Of a DNA stretch of 13,303 bases, positions 7,001 to 13,303 are shown one piece after another. Each line of letters starts with the position of its first letter. Positions within the stretch are counted from its first letter, which is position 1. The notes below the pieces were generated by a model that saw only the letters and a program-made list of their open reading frames with translations, did no database searches and was not told the DNA's origin. The DNA lies in assembly GCA_019418545.1 (NCBI GenBank), contig DYBQ01000035.1, positions 1 through 13,303 on the forward strand. Direction: 5' to 3'. A program made the translations under genes and the position numbers. This stretch comes from Clostridiales bacterium. Its GTDB lineage: Bacteria; Bacillota; Clostridia; Oscillospirales; Acutalibacteraceae.

Positions 7001-7628
7001 ATACCGTGAGCTCTCTCAGATTGCAGACAGGAAGGTCTATCGTTATGAGAATTCCGGCGAGCGGATTATGGATTTGGTCGTTTCTAACGGCACTCCCTGC
7101 GACCAGTTCTATGAGGTTCTGGATGCCCTGTATATTAACCCCGCAGCTGTGAAGGATGCCATGCGCATTAAGGAGCACAAGCGGCAGAAGGATAAGGTGC
7201 GCAACTCCAACTATGATGAAACTGCTTTCTATAAGAGTTTGGAGGACTTTTATCTGCCCCAGTTCCACGATGGTAAAACCAGCTTGTTTGAAATCCCCCT
7301 TGCTTATTACGCCACTGTTCCCAATACCAAGCGCTATGGCGTAGAAATCGTGGATTTGGTAGACAGCATTATCGGTGTCTTTGTGGAAGAGCTGACTCTG
7401 TGGGAGAATGAGACCGACCGTCCCTTCCGTCTGTGCGAGATTTTGAAAGAGCAGTTTACGATGATGGTAGCGAACTTTAACCAGTATGAGAATCTGCGGA
7501 ATAATACCACTTTGAAAAACAATCTGGTGGTGGATGTTGTATACCGCAAGATTAAGTCTATTCTGGAGAGAGAAGAGCCGGTTGGATATGACGAGTATAT
7601 TGATGAAATGAAGAAGCTTCTCCGGTGA
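4068..7628 (+). CDS. Tubulin/FtsZ-superfamily GTPase (Tubulin_2-like), large
   Basis: From ATG 4068 this is 1186 aa. The N-terminus has the tubulin/FtsZ fold signature in order: glycine-rich first loop GLGGIGS at 19-25 (compare the FtsZ GVGGGG loop), VVFDTN at 46-51 (matching the FtsZ NTD loop after strand 3), and the diagnostic phosphate loop AAGGTGSG ending in GGTGSG at 158-163. It should bind GTP and may polymerise. I could not find a canonical T7 NxDxxD catalytic motif, so hydrolysis is uncertain. The protein is about three times the length of FtsZ; the long C-terminal part is charged and probably helical, with no motif I recognise. This fits the Pfam Tubulin_2 family (PF13809, from memory). 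No signal peptide or membrane span is seen, so it is cytosolic. It sits between a VWA gene and two membrane-protein genes, suggesting a membrane-linked filament. It is not the cell-division FtsZ: size, sequence and neighbours differ. Confidence 0.85.
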   Translation: MASKEIIKENQVPATLFVGLGGIGSAVVKRVAEKCRGTETDNVNFVVFDTNVNDLANITKSGKRIYAVQTSNTQSVGDYLDYDEDALRNWFPKNAVLYDKTVSEGAGQVRAISRLAFNSTIKTGKLRPLFSAIDDLFRKDGKEMKQALRIVIVSTAAGGTGSGIVLPMSMFLRDYITGKYPSTAVIIRGLLMLPEILDSVIKTDVERDSLRRNAYATVKELNAFMMKGSGFFDIDGDLRRYSGLHVDVTVTAAEELKSLALLPFDFCFLFDGQNAEDNTLASLEQYQEQAAQALYEQNIGPMQQKAFSVEDNIIKEISNKGNYGRNRFGGIGAGMLRYPYEDVADYIAYQWAIDRIGGEGEAAKWSKYDKAYFVKAREQRKAGIPNSEQDTRAEVYVRTLKNASDNFSKDLKNRYLKDADRKVKAFLRALEEEMHRSLNEDSAIKQFRDGALSLASEIDYSLESGSGNRGKADVNLNALRAYEMSVKHNAQKVSQSAAEGIFRNETKTIVEKRPFTIEQLLRDSIEGICHPNAVRYLLYTITEEFKKKIKTIGSRISDEALPALDAWSPGANDTGTFDVRYTKKSNEKNIDELCQAEVAYAKGNEGAPSTMDKFRGGEDIYPQLNQVFPAYFSDISRFGELTAELEAYKIGLEYLIEVNEMFEKFYDTFSEKVSKLLRMQDDLVASIRFHKGDSVYNICADESILQELARTSTNGEEGMMLPSELCAQIFDAVKFNVAFDRETRNADVVEDDKRIDIFDNILLGYFQQAVRQNCDMIDVNAIEAIALEYRIKKRVQQREAQGNEGKVYDKVTHEDTVRYISEMLAMGERLSAPSIQRMRNVEPREVNLQAYNESLRAMRNYKMADLLPNGMSVNTISKYEIHFFNALYNLTPDKLSKFAAPVCCETGDKEGGLYHMAYHRYSQNIGPDSAKSMSISTHIDKRWDSIAVMPELDFRYAKQMTTRIHQALIYGLLLGAIQYRELSQIADRKVYRYENSGERIMDLVVSNGTPCDQFYEVLDALYINPAAVKDAMRIKEHKRQKDKVRNSNYDETAFYKSLEDFYLPQFHDGKTSLFEIPLAYYATVPNTKRYGVEIVDLVDSIIGVFVEELTLWENETDRPFRLCEILKEQFTMMVANFNQYENLRNNTTLKNNLVVDVVYRKIKSILEREEPVGYDEYIDEMKKLLR

Positions 7629-7640
7629 CTTCTGAATATG

Positions 7641-7666
7641 CAGGCCCCCCGAAAAGGGGGGTTCTG
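7641..7666 (+). other. GC-rich intercistronic hairpin
   Basis: CCCCCC (7645-7650) pairs with GGGGGG (7656-7661) around a GAAAA loop, and CAGG (7641-7644) can pair with TCTG (7663-7666) across one bulged T. There is no T run, so it is not a classical terminator. It lies 12 nt after the tubulin-like stop and just before the ribosome site of the next gene. It may be an mRNA-stabilising or processing element, or may dampen translation of the next gene. Confidence 0.65.
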
Positions 7667-7671
7667 TATAT

Positions 7672-7678
7672 GGAGGTG
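7672..7678 (+). promoter_or_regulatory. Ribosome binding site supporting a TTG start
   Basis: GGAGGTG lies 6 nt before TTG 7685. No in-frame ATG or GTG occurs at a suitable distance, so the gene most likely begins with TTG. This pairs a strong ribosome site with a weak start codon. Confidence 0.75.
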
Positions 7679-7684
7679 AAATAA

Positions 7685-9655
7685 TTGTTTACAGTAGTCA
7701 TCGCGGAAAAAAATCATATTCAGCAGATTCAAGAGCTGAAAATGTTTCTCTCTCCCTTGATGAATCCCAAACAGTTTGCCTTCTGCGAATGGAACCCCCA
7801 GGGGAAAAGCCTGAACCAGGTGCTTCCGGGGCTGTATGACGCTGTGCGCAGCCGGGAGGAATGGCGGGCCCTGATTGTTTGTGATGATGGTGGGCTGCAA
7901 AGCAAAAATCCCTATGAACGCTCGTTTTATACTGCGCCCCGCAGAAAGGATTTTGCTTCTGAAGAGGAATATCTGGCAGAGATGCGCTCGAGAAAATTTG
8001 CGGCTTTCGGCGAGGCGGCCAAACAGCCGTTGGTCCGTTTGGCTGCCTGGCTGACAGACAGGCCCACTGTGACAAAAGGAAAAAATAACTGGCTGCACCG
8101 GGACCCGGAATATGCTGAGTATCGGGCAGAGCTGGAGGAAAAAGAGCGGCTTCTTTCGGGGCTGACACAAGGGGAAGCACTGCGGGTGACAAAGCCCTGT
8201 GAAATTGTGTGTATTGCCAAGCGCTGCTTTAAGGAAGAGGAATATGACTTACAGACTTCCTGGAATGAGCATACCGAGCAGGAGTATTCCCGGTTCTATG
8301 ACTGGAACCTGTATGCGGATAAGCTGCGATATCTGGTGTTTGACATCCTGCCTGTAGAGCACAAAAACTATGAATTTGACTATCTGCGGTTTTTATATGT
8401 GCTGCTGCTGTTAGCAGGAAACCGGATTCCTTCCGACGCTTTTCGGGCACAGAGAGTGTATCGGATTGACTGCGAAAATGACGATAAGGCGCTGTCCCGG
8501 ATGCTGGGACGGTATGAGAAAAAGCTGAAGCTGACTTCTCAGGAAATTGCCCAGCGTATTGCCCAGATTAAGGAAGAGCATCGCAGAGCCCTTTCTAACC
8601 GGGAAGTGGAGGAACGGTATTTGACCGAAACCAGTATCCCGTTGGTGCTGGACACAGAGTTTGATGTGGAAGGGCTTTATGTCCGTCATGACCAGCTGGG
8701 ACTTTCCCGGGACTGCCCTCAGGAGGAATATGCCTATTGGGACGGGCAGTATCGCAGCTCCCGGAAAAACCTGACCCGGTTCTTAAAGGAGCCCCGCCGT
8801 TCTCTGAAACGGGCAGTAGGGGATTTGAGGGCTTTGTGCGAGGTGGATTCCGAAGAGGTGTTTGCCCTGAGCGAATTCCAGCAGGAGGATATTGAAGAAT
8901 ATGCCCTGCAGGAAGAGCGGAAAATGGTGGATGCCCGTACCAGCAGTTTGTATGATACGGCCCGCTATGAAAAAGAAATGAGCGAAGCAGACCGGGAGGT
9001 CAAACGGACGATTTCTACCCGTATGACCCGCCGGACTACCGTGGCGGCAGGCCTTATCGCCCTGGGAGTTTATCTTGTCGGGTTTATCCCTCTGATTTCC
9101 AGTACGCTGAATACGGCCAAATCCACGGCGGCGGCCATTGGGCTGACTGCCGGTGCGGTGGGGGCTTTGGCGCTGATTTCCATAGGGTGTTTGCTGGTAC
9201 TGCGCAAACGGCTTCGCAACCGTTTTAAACACTATAACTATGTGATGAGCGGGATTGTGGCGGATGTACGGGAATCCATGAACCGATATTCCATCTATTT
9301 GAGCCATGCCTGCACTTGTATGCGCTGTTTTTCGGTGCTGAATCTTCTGCATGAAAGTGAGGACAGCCGTTATTATCGCTGCCGTGTGCTGGAAAATCAT
9401 CGGGGAGATATTGCCCAGGTACAGGCGAACGGCAGCTCCCTGTTCCGAAAATTTGTTAGGGAAGAGGACGCCGATATGGAAGATGTGAAGCCCTATCCCT
9501 ATGATTTTACCCGGATTGCCCGGTATGAATATCCCATGCCCCTGACAGAGCAAAACCATCGCCGGGTGCCGTTTTTGCAGGAGGGGCATATGGCAGAAAT
9601 ACCGGTGGACTTTATTGAGCGGGTAACTTTGACGAGGGAGGAGCTTTATGATTGA
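7685..9655 (+). CDS. Unrecognised protein with a C-terminal two-helix membrane hairpin
   Basis: This 656-aa protein begins at TTG 7685. I do not recognise the family. Residues 1-75 alternate strands and helices (FTVVIAEKN at 2-10, LIVCDDGG later) in a way that recalls a Rossmann- or receiver-like fold, but without motifs that prove it. Residues about 80-450 are highly charged and probably helical. Two hydrophobic segments at about 453-473 and 484-506 are flanked on both outer sides by basic clusters (TRMTRRTT before, RKRLRNRFK after), predicting a hairpin with both N- and C-terminal parts in the cytosol. A cysteine cluster (C543-x-C545-x2-C548, with H541) follows the second helix, with another Cys in YYRCRV downstream; metal binding is possible. 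There is no signal peptide. It follows the tubulin-like gene by 56 nt and overlaps the next by 8 nt, so it is co-translated with that protein and probably forms a complex with it. A membrane adaptor for the tubulin-like polymer is a reasonable guess. Confidence 0.8.
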   Translation: MFTVVIAEKNHIQQIQELKMFLSPLMNPKQFAFCEWNPQGKSLNQVLPGLYDAVRSREEWRALIVCDDGGLQSKNPYERSFYTAPRRKDFASEEEYLAEMRSRKFAAFGEAAKQPLVRLAAWLTDRPTVTKGKNNWLHRDPEYAEYRAELEEKERLLSGLTQGEALRVTKPCEIVCIAKRCFKEEEYDLQTSWNEHTEQEYSRFYDWNLYADKLRYLVFDILPVEHKNYEFDYLRFLYVLLLLAGNRIPSDAFRAQRVYRIDCENDDKALSRMLGRYEKKLKLTSQEIAQRIAQIKEEHRRALSNREVEERYLTETSIPLVLDTEFDVEGLYVRHDQLGLSRDCPQEEYAYWDGQYRSSRKNLTRFLKEPRRSLKRAVGDLRALCEVDSEEVFALSEFQQEDIEEYALQEERKMVDARTSSLYDTARYEKEMSEADREVKRTISTRMTRRTTVAAGLIALGVYLVGFIPLISSTLNTAKSTAAAIGLTAGAVGALALISIGCLLVLRKRLRNRFKHYNYVMSGIVADVRESMNRYSIYLSHACTCMRCFSVLNLLHESEDSRYYRCRVLENHRGDIAQVQANGSSLFRKFVREEDADMEDVKPYPYDFTRIARYEYPMPLTEQNHRRVPFLQEGHMAEIPVDFIERVTLTREELYD

Positions 9656-12600
9656 TGTATTGTGGACAATCCTGAAGATGCTGATTGCGCTTCTTCCTTT
9701 TCTGCTGTTCAGCTGGCGCAACGCAAAAGCCAATCTTCCGGCCCAAATACGCAGCCGTCAGTTTTTAATGCCAGTAGTGGCGCTGATATACTGCATTATC
9801 GCCATGTCCATATTGGACTTGATTAACACGGGCTTGATGTGGCTGCTTCGGGCAATGCCCGGATGGTTTAGCTGGCTGGCGGGGCTTTCGTGGATGCCGG
9901 GATTTTTGAGCTCGGCGTTTATGTCTATGAGTAATTTCCTCACCTGGGCTTTGAACGGCCTGAACATGGATTTTTGGATTTTCTTCATTGCCAATGCGGT
10001 CATTCTGTTTGTCTTTATTGTGGTGAAGAGGATATGCCTTGCATTTATGAAACGCAAGTTTCAAAACGGCAGCGGGCTGCATCAAACGGTTTCCGGGCTG
10101 TTCTATGAATATTCTTCGGGCAGGGACTGCTGGTTTGTCAAAAAGCATTTTGGCCAGCTGCGCACCCTGCTGAAAACCTTCTATTATGGTGCCATAGCAG
10201 TGTCGGTTATTTTGATGATGATTAGCCGCCAGCTGTATTTTCATGATTTGCTCAGGGGCCTTTTCTATCCGGTGTTTGGCGTTATCCTGTTGGGTGAGCT
10301 GGCCTTTTATATGGGCGGACTGATAGCCGGTGAGAAAAAGCCTGGAATTGACGAGGAAGACGAAGAGGCTGAAAGTGTTGCAAACTATTCCGTTCTGCGG
10401 AAAATTTTGCGGGAGCTGTTTGGCGACAAGCTGCTTTCAGAGGACACTTCGGTAAATGTGCCGCTGGAAGGTGCTGCCACCGTTACCGATACTGTGGAAG
10501 AAATTTTGCAGCGGGACGATGCCAAAACCAATTCCTTTGGCAGCTATATGAAGGCTCTGCACGAGACGGGATTCCCGGTAGACCAGAACTTTTTGTATTC
10601 CTCTTTGCAGCTTTTGCAGGGGAAAAGCGTCCTGTTTAACGACCCTTTTTATCAGGACATGATTCCCTATGCTTTTTATCCCATGAACCGTGCGCTCCTG
10701 CGCCATAAAAAAGCATTGGTGGTGCTGGGGCGTCATGCCATAGAAAAAAATATTGCCCAGTGGGTTCAGGACGGCCTGACAGCTGTGACCAATATTCCCT
10801 TTATGTGGAATGTGGGGATTTTAAGCAGTGAGCCCCAGGAAAAACTGGATGTGGGAATCGTTACCCGTTCTGATGTTCACAACTGGCAATTGCATGAGGC
10901 CAATGCCGAGTTCTTTAAGGACGTGGAATATTTTGTGCTGGTAGAGCCCAGCCGTCTGGTGACAACGGCTCAAATTGGCCTGAATTCTTTGGTAAAGCGC
11001 TGCCGGGTGCGGGAGGACAAAAATATTGTATTCTGCGCCTGCGACAAAAACTGTGACGGTTTGGTGGATGCCCTTTCTCACATCTTGATGACCAGTATTA
11101 TTGAGGTTTCGGCAACCAACAAGCATATGGGAACCTCGTCCTATATGTGCTGGGAGACCGACCAGGAATATCTCCATCACCGCCTGTTCCCCAATATCTC
11201 CCGATATTTGGGGCTTGGCACCGAGGTGTCGGCAGTGGCGCTGAAAAACCAGGTAAGCCAGACCTTCTGGTATGGAGGCGAAGCGTTCCCGGTTTCCGAT
11301 ATTCACTGGATTGACCGGCAGTATTACTATGAGCTGATGAAGTATGCCGGGCTGCCCACCGAGCAGGAAACCTTCCAGCGGGTGTTTACCACTACGCCGG
11401 ATTTTTGGAGCGCGGAAATCCGCAAAAACCACTATATGACCGTGGAGGACGAGTCCTTCAACATGTTCGAAATTTTGCGGAACTTTGCCACCCGCTCTCA
11501 GGAGCAGGGCTTTGTGAACGTCATTGTTTCTGAATATTTGCTCAAGGACTATATGGCCGACAACGACAAGATTTTTGCCGCTGACCCCAAGGCCATCCCC
11601 TATATCGTGGCGGACTATGCCCGCACGGTGCGGAACGTTTCCTTCCGGCTGATTCTGCTGATGAGTACTGGCGGGGTGCGGGAAGAAGCGCTGAAAAAAG
11701 AGTTGTCCCTGATGGGACTGCCTGAAACCGGTTTGGGCCTGCGGGAGCAGGTGTGGTATGGGATTTATCAGTGCTATGCCGGCGCGATGGAGGCCTGCCC
11801 GGACAAGGACGACTATGAAGGCAATGTACTGGAAGCGGCCAACCGGGAAATTATGGTGCCGGGATGCCAGCGGCCCTTTGACATGAGTTTGCTGCGTACC
11901 CGCGAAAGGTATAATGGCGAAGCCGGACGGGTGGAGACCGAGTATTATTTGGATGACGCTGATTTTATCCGCTATTGCGTAACCCAGCTGAAAAGCGCCG
12001 CCTATATCGCAGAGGACGAAATGGGCGAGCGGTACTATTTGGGCTCCGAGCTTCGGGCGCATGTTTTCCAAAGCCATTTGCCCGGGCAGTTCTTTACCTT
12101 TAATGGCAAGTATTATGAAATGCTGTGCCTTTCCGGCGATGGGCAGGTGCTGGTACGCCGTGCTGCCGACCATATTGCCGGGCGTCCTTCCTATCGGCAG
12201 GTTCGCCGGTATACGCTGGAAAATACCCGCGTTTCAGAAAAAATGGGCGATTGCCGGGATATTTCCGGCATGAAGGTCGTTCGGGAGTTTGCCGACATTT
12301 CGGTGGAGACCCCGGCCTATTATATCATGAACCGCCATAACGATTTTAACACCGCCAAGCGGGTGGAAATTAACGGGGTACCCGGACGGGTATACCGCAA
12401 CAAGCCCGTTTTGCGCATTGAACTGCCCGATGAGGATGGCAAGCTGACGCCGAGAGTGCGCTATACCATTACCGTGCTGTTCAACGAAATTTTCCGAACC
12501 CTGTTTGCAGAAAACCAGGGATTTATTACCGCATTGACCGGTGCCGTGGAAGTGGACGGCGAGGATGGAAAGTATGATGCCTTTGAAAAGGACTTCCCCA

Positions 12601-13303
12601 TGAGCTATACACTGGCAGGCGGGGAAGGCTGTACCATCGATGACCGCTCCATCTATATTGTGGAGGACAGCCAGCTGGATTTGGGACTGCTGATTGCGGT
12701 GGAGAGAAACCTGCGCCGGATTTTTGAAATTGCCTGGGATTATCTGGATTGGCATATCTCGACCCTTTCCAAGAGTTTGAATCCGCCCGAAGAGCCCGAA
12801 GGGGAATCGGGCGGCAGCACACCGGAAGGAGAGGGAGAAGTACCTCAGGGACCGGTGGAAGGTGTTCCCGATGGGGAAGAAAAGGAGCCGGAAAAGAAGA
12901 AGGGCTTCTTTGGCCGCATTGGCGATGGCCTGAAAAAAGCCGGGAAAAAGGTTGGGGACTTTTTCCGAAAATTGTTCCGCCGCAAGAAAAAGGGCGGAGA
13001 GGAAGAGAATCCCCCTGTGGATACGCCCACAGCAGCGCCGGAAGGCGAGACCCCCAATGCACCGGTTAACGAACCTGCAGAGGGTGCTCCCACACCTGAA
13101 AATCAGCCGGCAGGCGATAAGCCTATGGAATCCAGGATGAGCCGTAGAGCCGAGGATGGCCAGCCGGAAGCTCCCGAAAATGAGCCGGAGAACGACCCTG
13201 AAGGCGAAAATGGCGATGGGGATATCGACTTTACCACCGAGGATGAAGTTTCTTCCAAAGCCAAGGCCAGCCGTGGAAGGGCTCCCTATTTCCAGAGATA
13301 TTA
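9648..13303 (+). CDS. Large polytopic membrane protein with a helicase-like cytosolic region (3' end outside window)
   Basis: An uninterrupted frame runs from ATG 9648 to the window edge, giving at least 1218 aa; the last two bases are TA, so a stop may lie right there. GGAGG at 9637-9641 and the 8-nt overlap with the previous gene support the start. The N-terminal 230 residues hold hydrophobic segments at about 4-23, 39-60, 108-126, 179-199 and 205-228, plus a semi-hydrophobic stretch at 72-100. An acidic linker (about 232-245) leads into a soluble region whose pattern resembles a superfamily 2 helicase core: LLQGKSVLFND (322-332), LVVLGRH (357-363), YFVLVEPS (428-435) and FCACDKN sit where motifs I, Ia, II and III would be, but no true Walker A or DExx box is present. 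From residue 1045 the tail is Pro/Glu/Gly-rich and disordered, interrupted by a cationic segment at 1083-1117. I do not recognise the family. It is probably a membrane partner of the 656-aa protein. Confidence 0.8.
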   Translation, partial: MIDVLWTILKMLIALLPFLLFSWRNAKANLPAQIRSRQFLMPVVALIYCIIAMSILDLINTGLMWLLRAMPGWFSWLAGLSWMPGFLSSAFMSMSNFLTWALNGLNMDFWIFFIANAVILFVFIVVKRICLAFMKRKFQNGSGLHQTVSGLFYEYSSGRDCWFVKKHFGQLRTLLKTFYYGAIAVSVILMMISRQLYFHDLLRGLFYPVFGVILLGELAFYMGGLIAGEKKPGIDEEDEEAESVANYSVLRKILRELFGDKLLSEDTSVNVPLEGAATVTDTVEEILQRDDAKTNSFGSYMKALHETGFPVDQNFLYSSLQLLQGKSVLFNDPFYQDMIPYAFYPMNRALLRHKKALVVLGRHAIEKNIAQWVQDGLTAVTNIPFMWNVGILSSEPQEKLDVGIVTRSDVHNWQLHEANAEFFKDVEYFVLVEPSRLVTTAQIGLNSLVKRCRVREDKNIVFCACDKNCDGLVDALSHILMTSIIEVSATNKHMGTSSYMCWETDQEYLHHRLFPNISRYLGLGTEVSAVALKNQVSQTFWYGGEAFPVSDIHWIDRQYYYELMKYAGLPTEQETFQRVFTTTPDFWSAEIRKNHYMTVEDESFNMFEILRNFATRSQEQGFVNVIVSEYLLKDYMADNDKIFAADPKAIPYIVADYARTVRNVSFRLILLMSTGGVREEALKKELSLMGLPETGLGLREQVWYGIYQCYAGAMEACPDKDDYEGNVLEAANREIMVPGCQRPFDMSLLRTRERYNGEAGRVETEYYLDDADFIRYCVTQLKSAAYIAEDEMGERYYLGSELRAHVFQSHLPGQFFTFNGKYYEMLCLSGDGQVLVRRAADHIAGRPSYRQVRRYTLENTRVSEKMGDCRDISGMKVVREFADISVETPAYYIMNRHNDFNTAKRVEINGVPGRVYRNKPVLRIELPDEDGKLTPRVRYTITVLFNEIFRTLFAENQGFITALTGAVEVDGEDGKYDAFEKDFPMSYTLAGGEGCTIDDRSIYIVEDSQLDLGLLIAVERNLRRIFEIAWDYLDWHISTLSKSLNPPEEPEGESGGSTPEGEGEVPQGPVEGVPDGEEKEPEKKKGFFGRIGDGLKKAGKKVGDFFRKLFRRKKKGGEEENPPVDTPTAAPEGETPNAPVNEPAEGAPTPENQPAGDKPMESRMSRRAEDGQPEAPENEPENDPEGENGDGDIDFTTEDEVSSKAKASRGRAPYFQRY

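Noticed and set aside
6087..7268. 393-aa open frame on the minus strand
   Set aside because: The same in-register antisense shadow of the tubulin-like gene; His/Ile/Leu-rich composition without any domain pattern.
4068..7628. Calling the tubulin-like protein FtsZ
   Set aside because: It is about three times longer, lacks an obvious NxDxxD loop and is not next to division or cell-wall genes.
8783..9733. 316-aa open frame on the minus strand
   Set aside because: In-register antisense of the 656-aa membrane-hairpin gene; no initiation signals and no recognisable motif.
10821..12173. 450-aa open frame on the minus strand
   Set aside because: In-register antisense of the large polytopic protein gene, whose forward frame is continuous for at least 1218 codons with a good start and overlap.
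1..13303. CRISPR arrays, tRNA/rRNA genes, insertion sequences or attachment sites
   Set aside because: No regularly spaced repeats, cloverleaf-like sequences, transposase motifs or flanking terminal repeats were seen.

Overview
The window reads like part of a chromosome from a Gram-positive anaerobe of the class Clostridia, perhaps a gut Oscillospirales- or Lachnospirales-type bacterium. This rests on the GGGtGRT-family gene, strong AGGAGG-type ribosome sites, a consensus TTGACA-N17-TATACT promoter, and a VWA protein with a signal peptide and single membrane anchor. The assignment is an inference; there is no rRNA or other taxonomic marker. All genes seen lie on the + strand.

Region 1 (1-1131) is a housekeeping-type unit. 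It holds the last nine codons of an upstream gene, then a complete GGGtGRT-family gene with extreme G/C-ending codon use (probably highly expressed), closed by a perfect 15-bp terminator hairpin.

Region 2 (1132-1503) is an AT-rich regulatory stretch of about 370 bp without a convincing gene. It contains a near-perfect sigma-A promoter next to a small inverted repeat, a roughly 260-nt leader carrying a two-block direct duplication, and a 10-bp hairpin, all upstream of a small XRE-type repressor.

Region 3 (1504-13303) is a compact cluster: XRE regulator, secreted and membrane-anchored VWA protein, a 1186-aa tubulin/FtsZ-superfamily GTPase (Tubulin_2-like), a 656-aa protein with a two-helix membrane hairpin, and a polytopic protein of at least 1218 aa that is still open at the window edge. 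The last has a helicase-like but apparently Walker-dead cytosolic region and a disordered tail with a strongly cationic segment. Spacing is tight (24 nt, 56 nt, then an 8-nt overlap), so the last four genes are very likely one transcription unit, with a probable terminator or attenuator between the regulator and the VWA gene.

My reading is a trans-envelope machine. An extracytoplasmic metal-binding VWA module may sense or bind a ligand, a large cytosolic tubulin-like GTPase may form a polymer, and two membrane proteins with large cytosolic domains may couple the two. It resembles, but is not the same as, the VWA plus FtsZ-like membrane-remodelling system predicted by comparative genomics (Makarova and Koonin, 2010, from memory). 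The last two proteins are not families I recognise, and they are the most promising new biology here.
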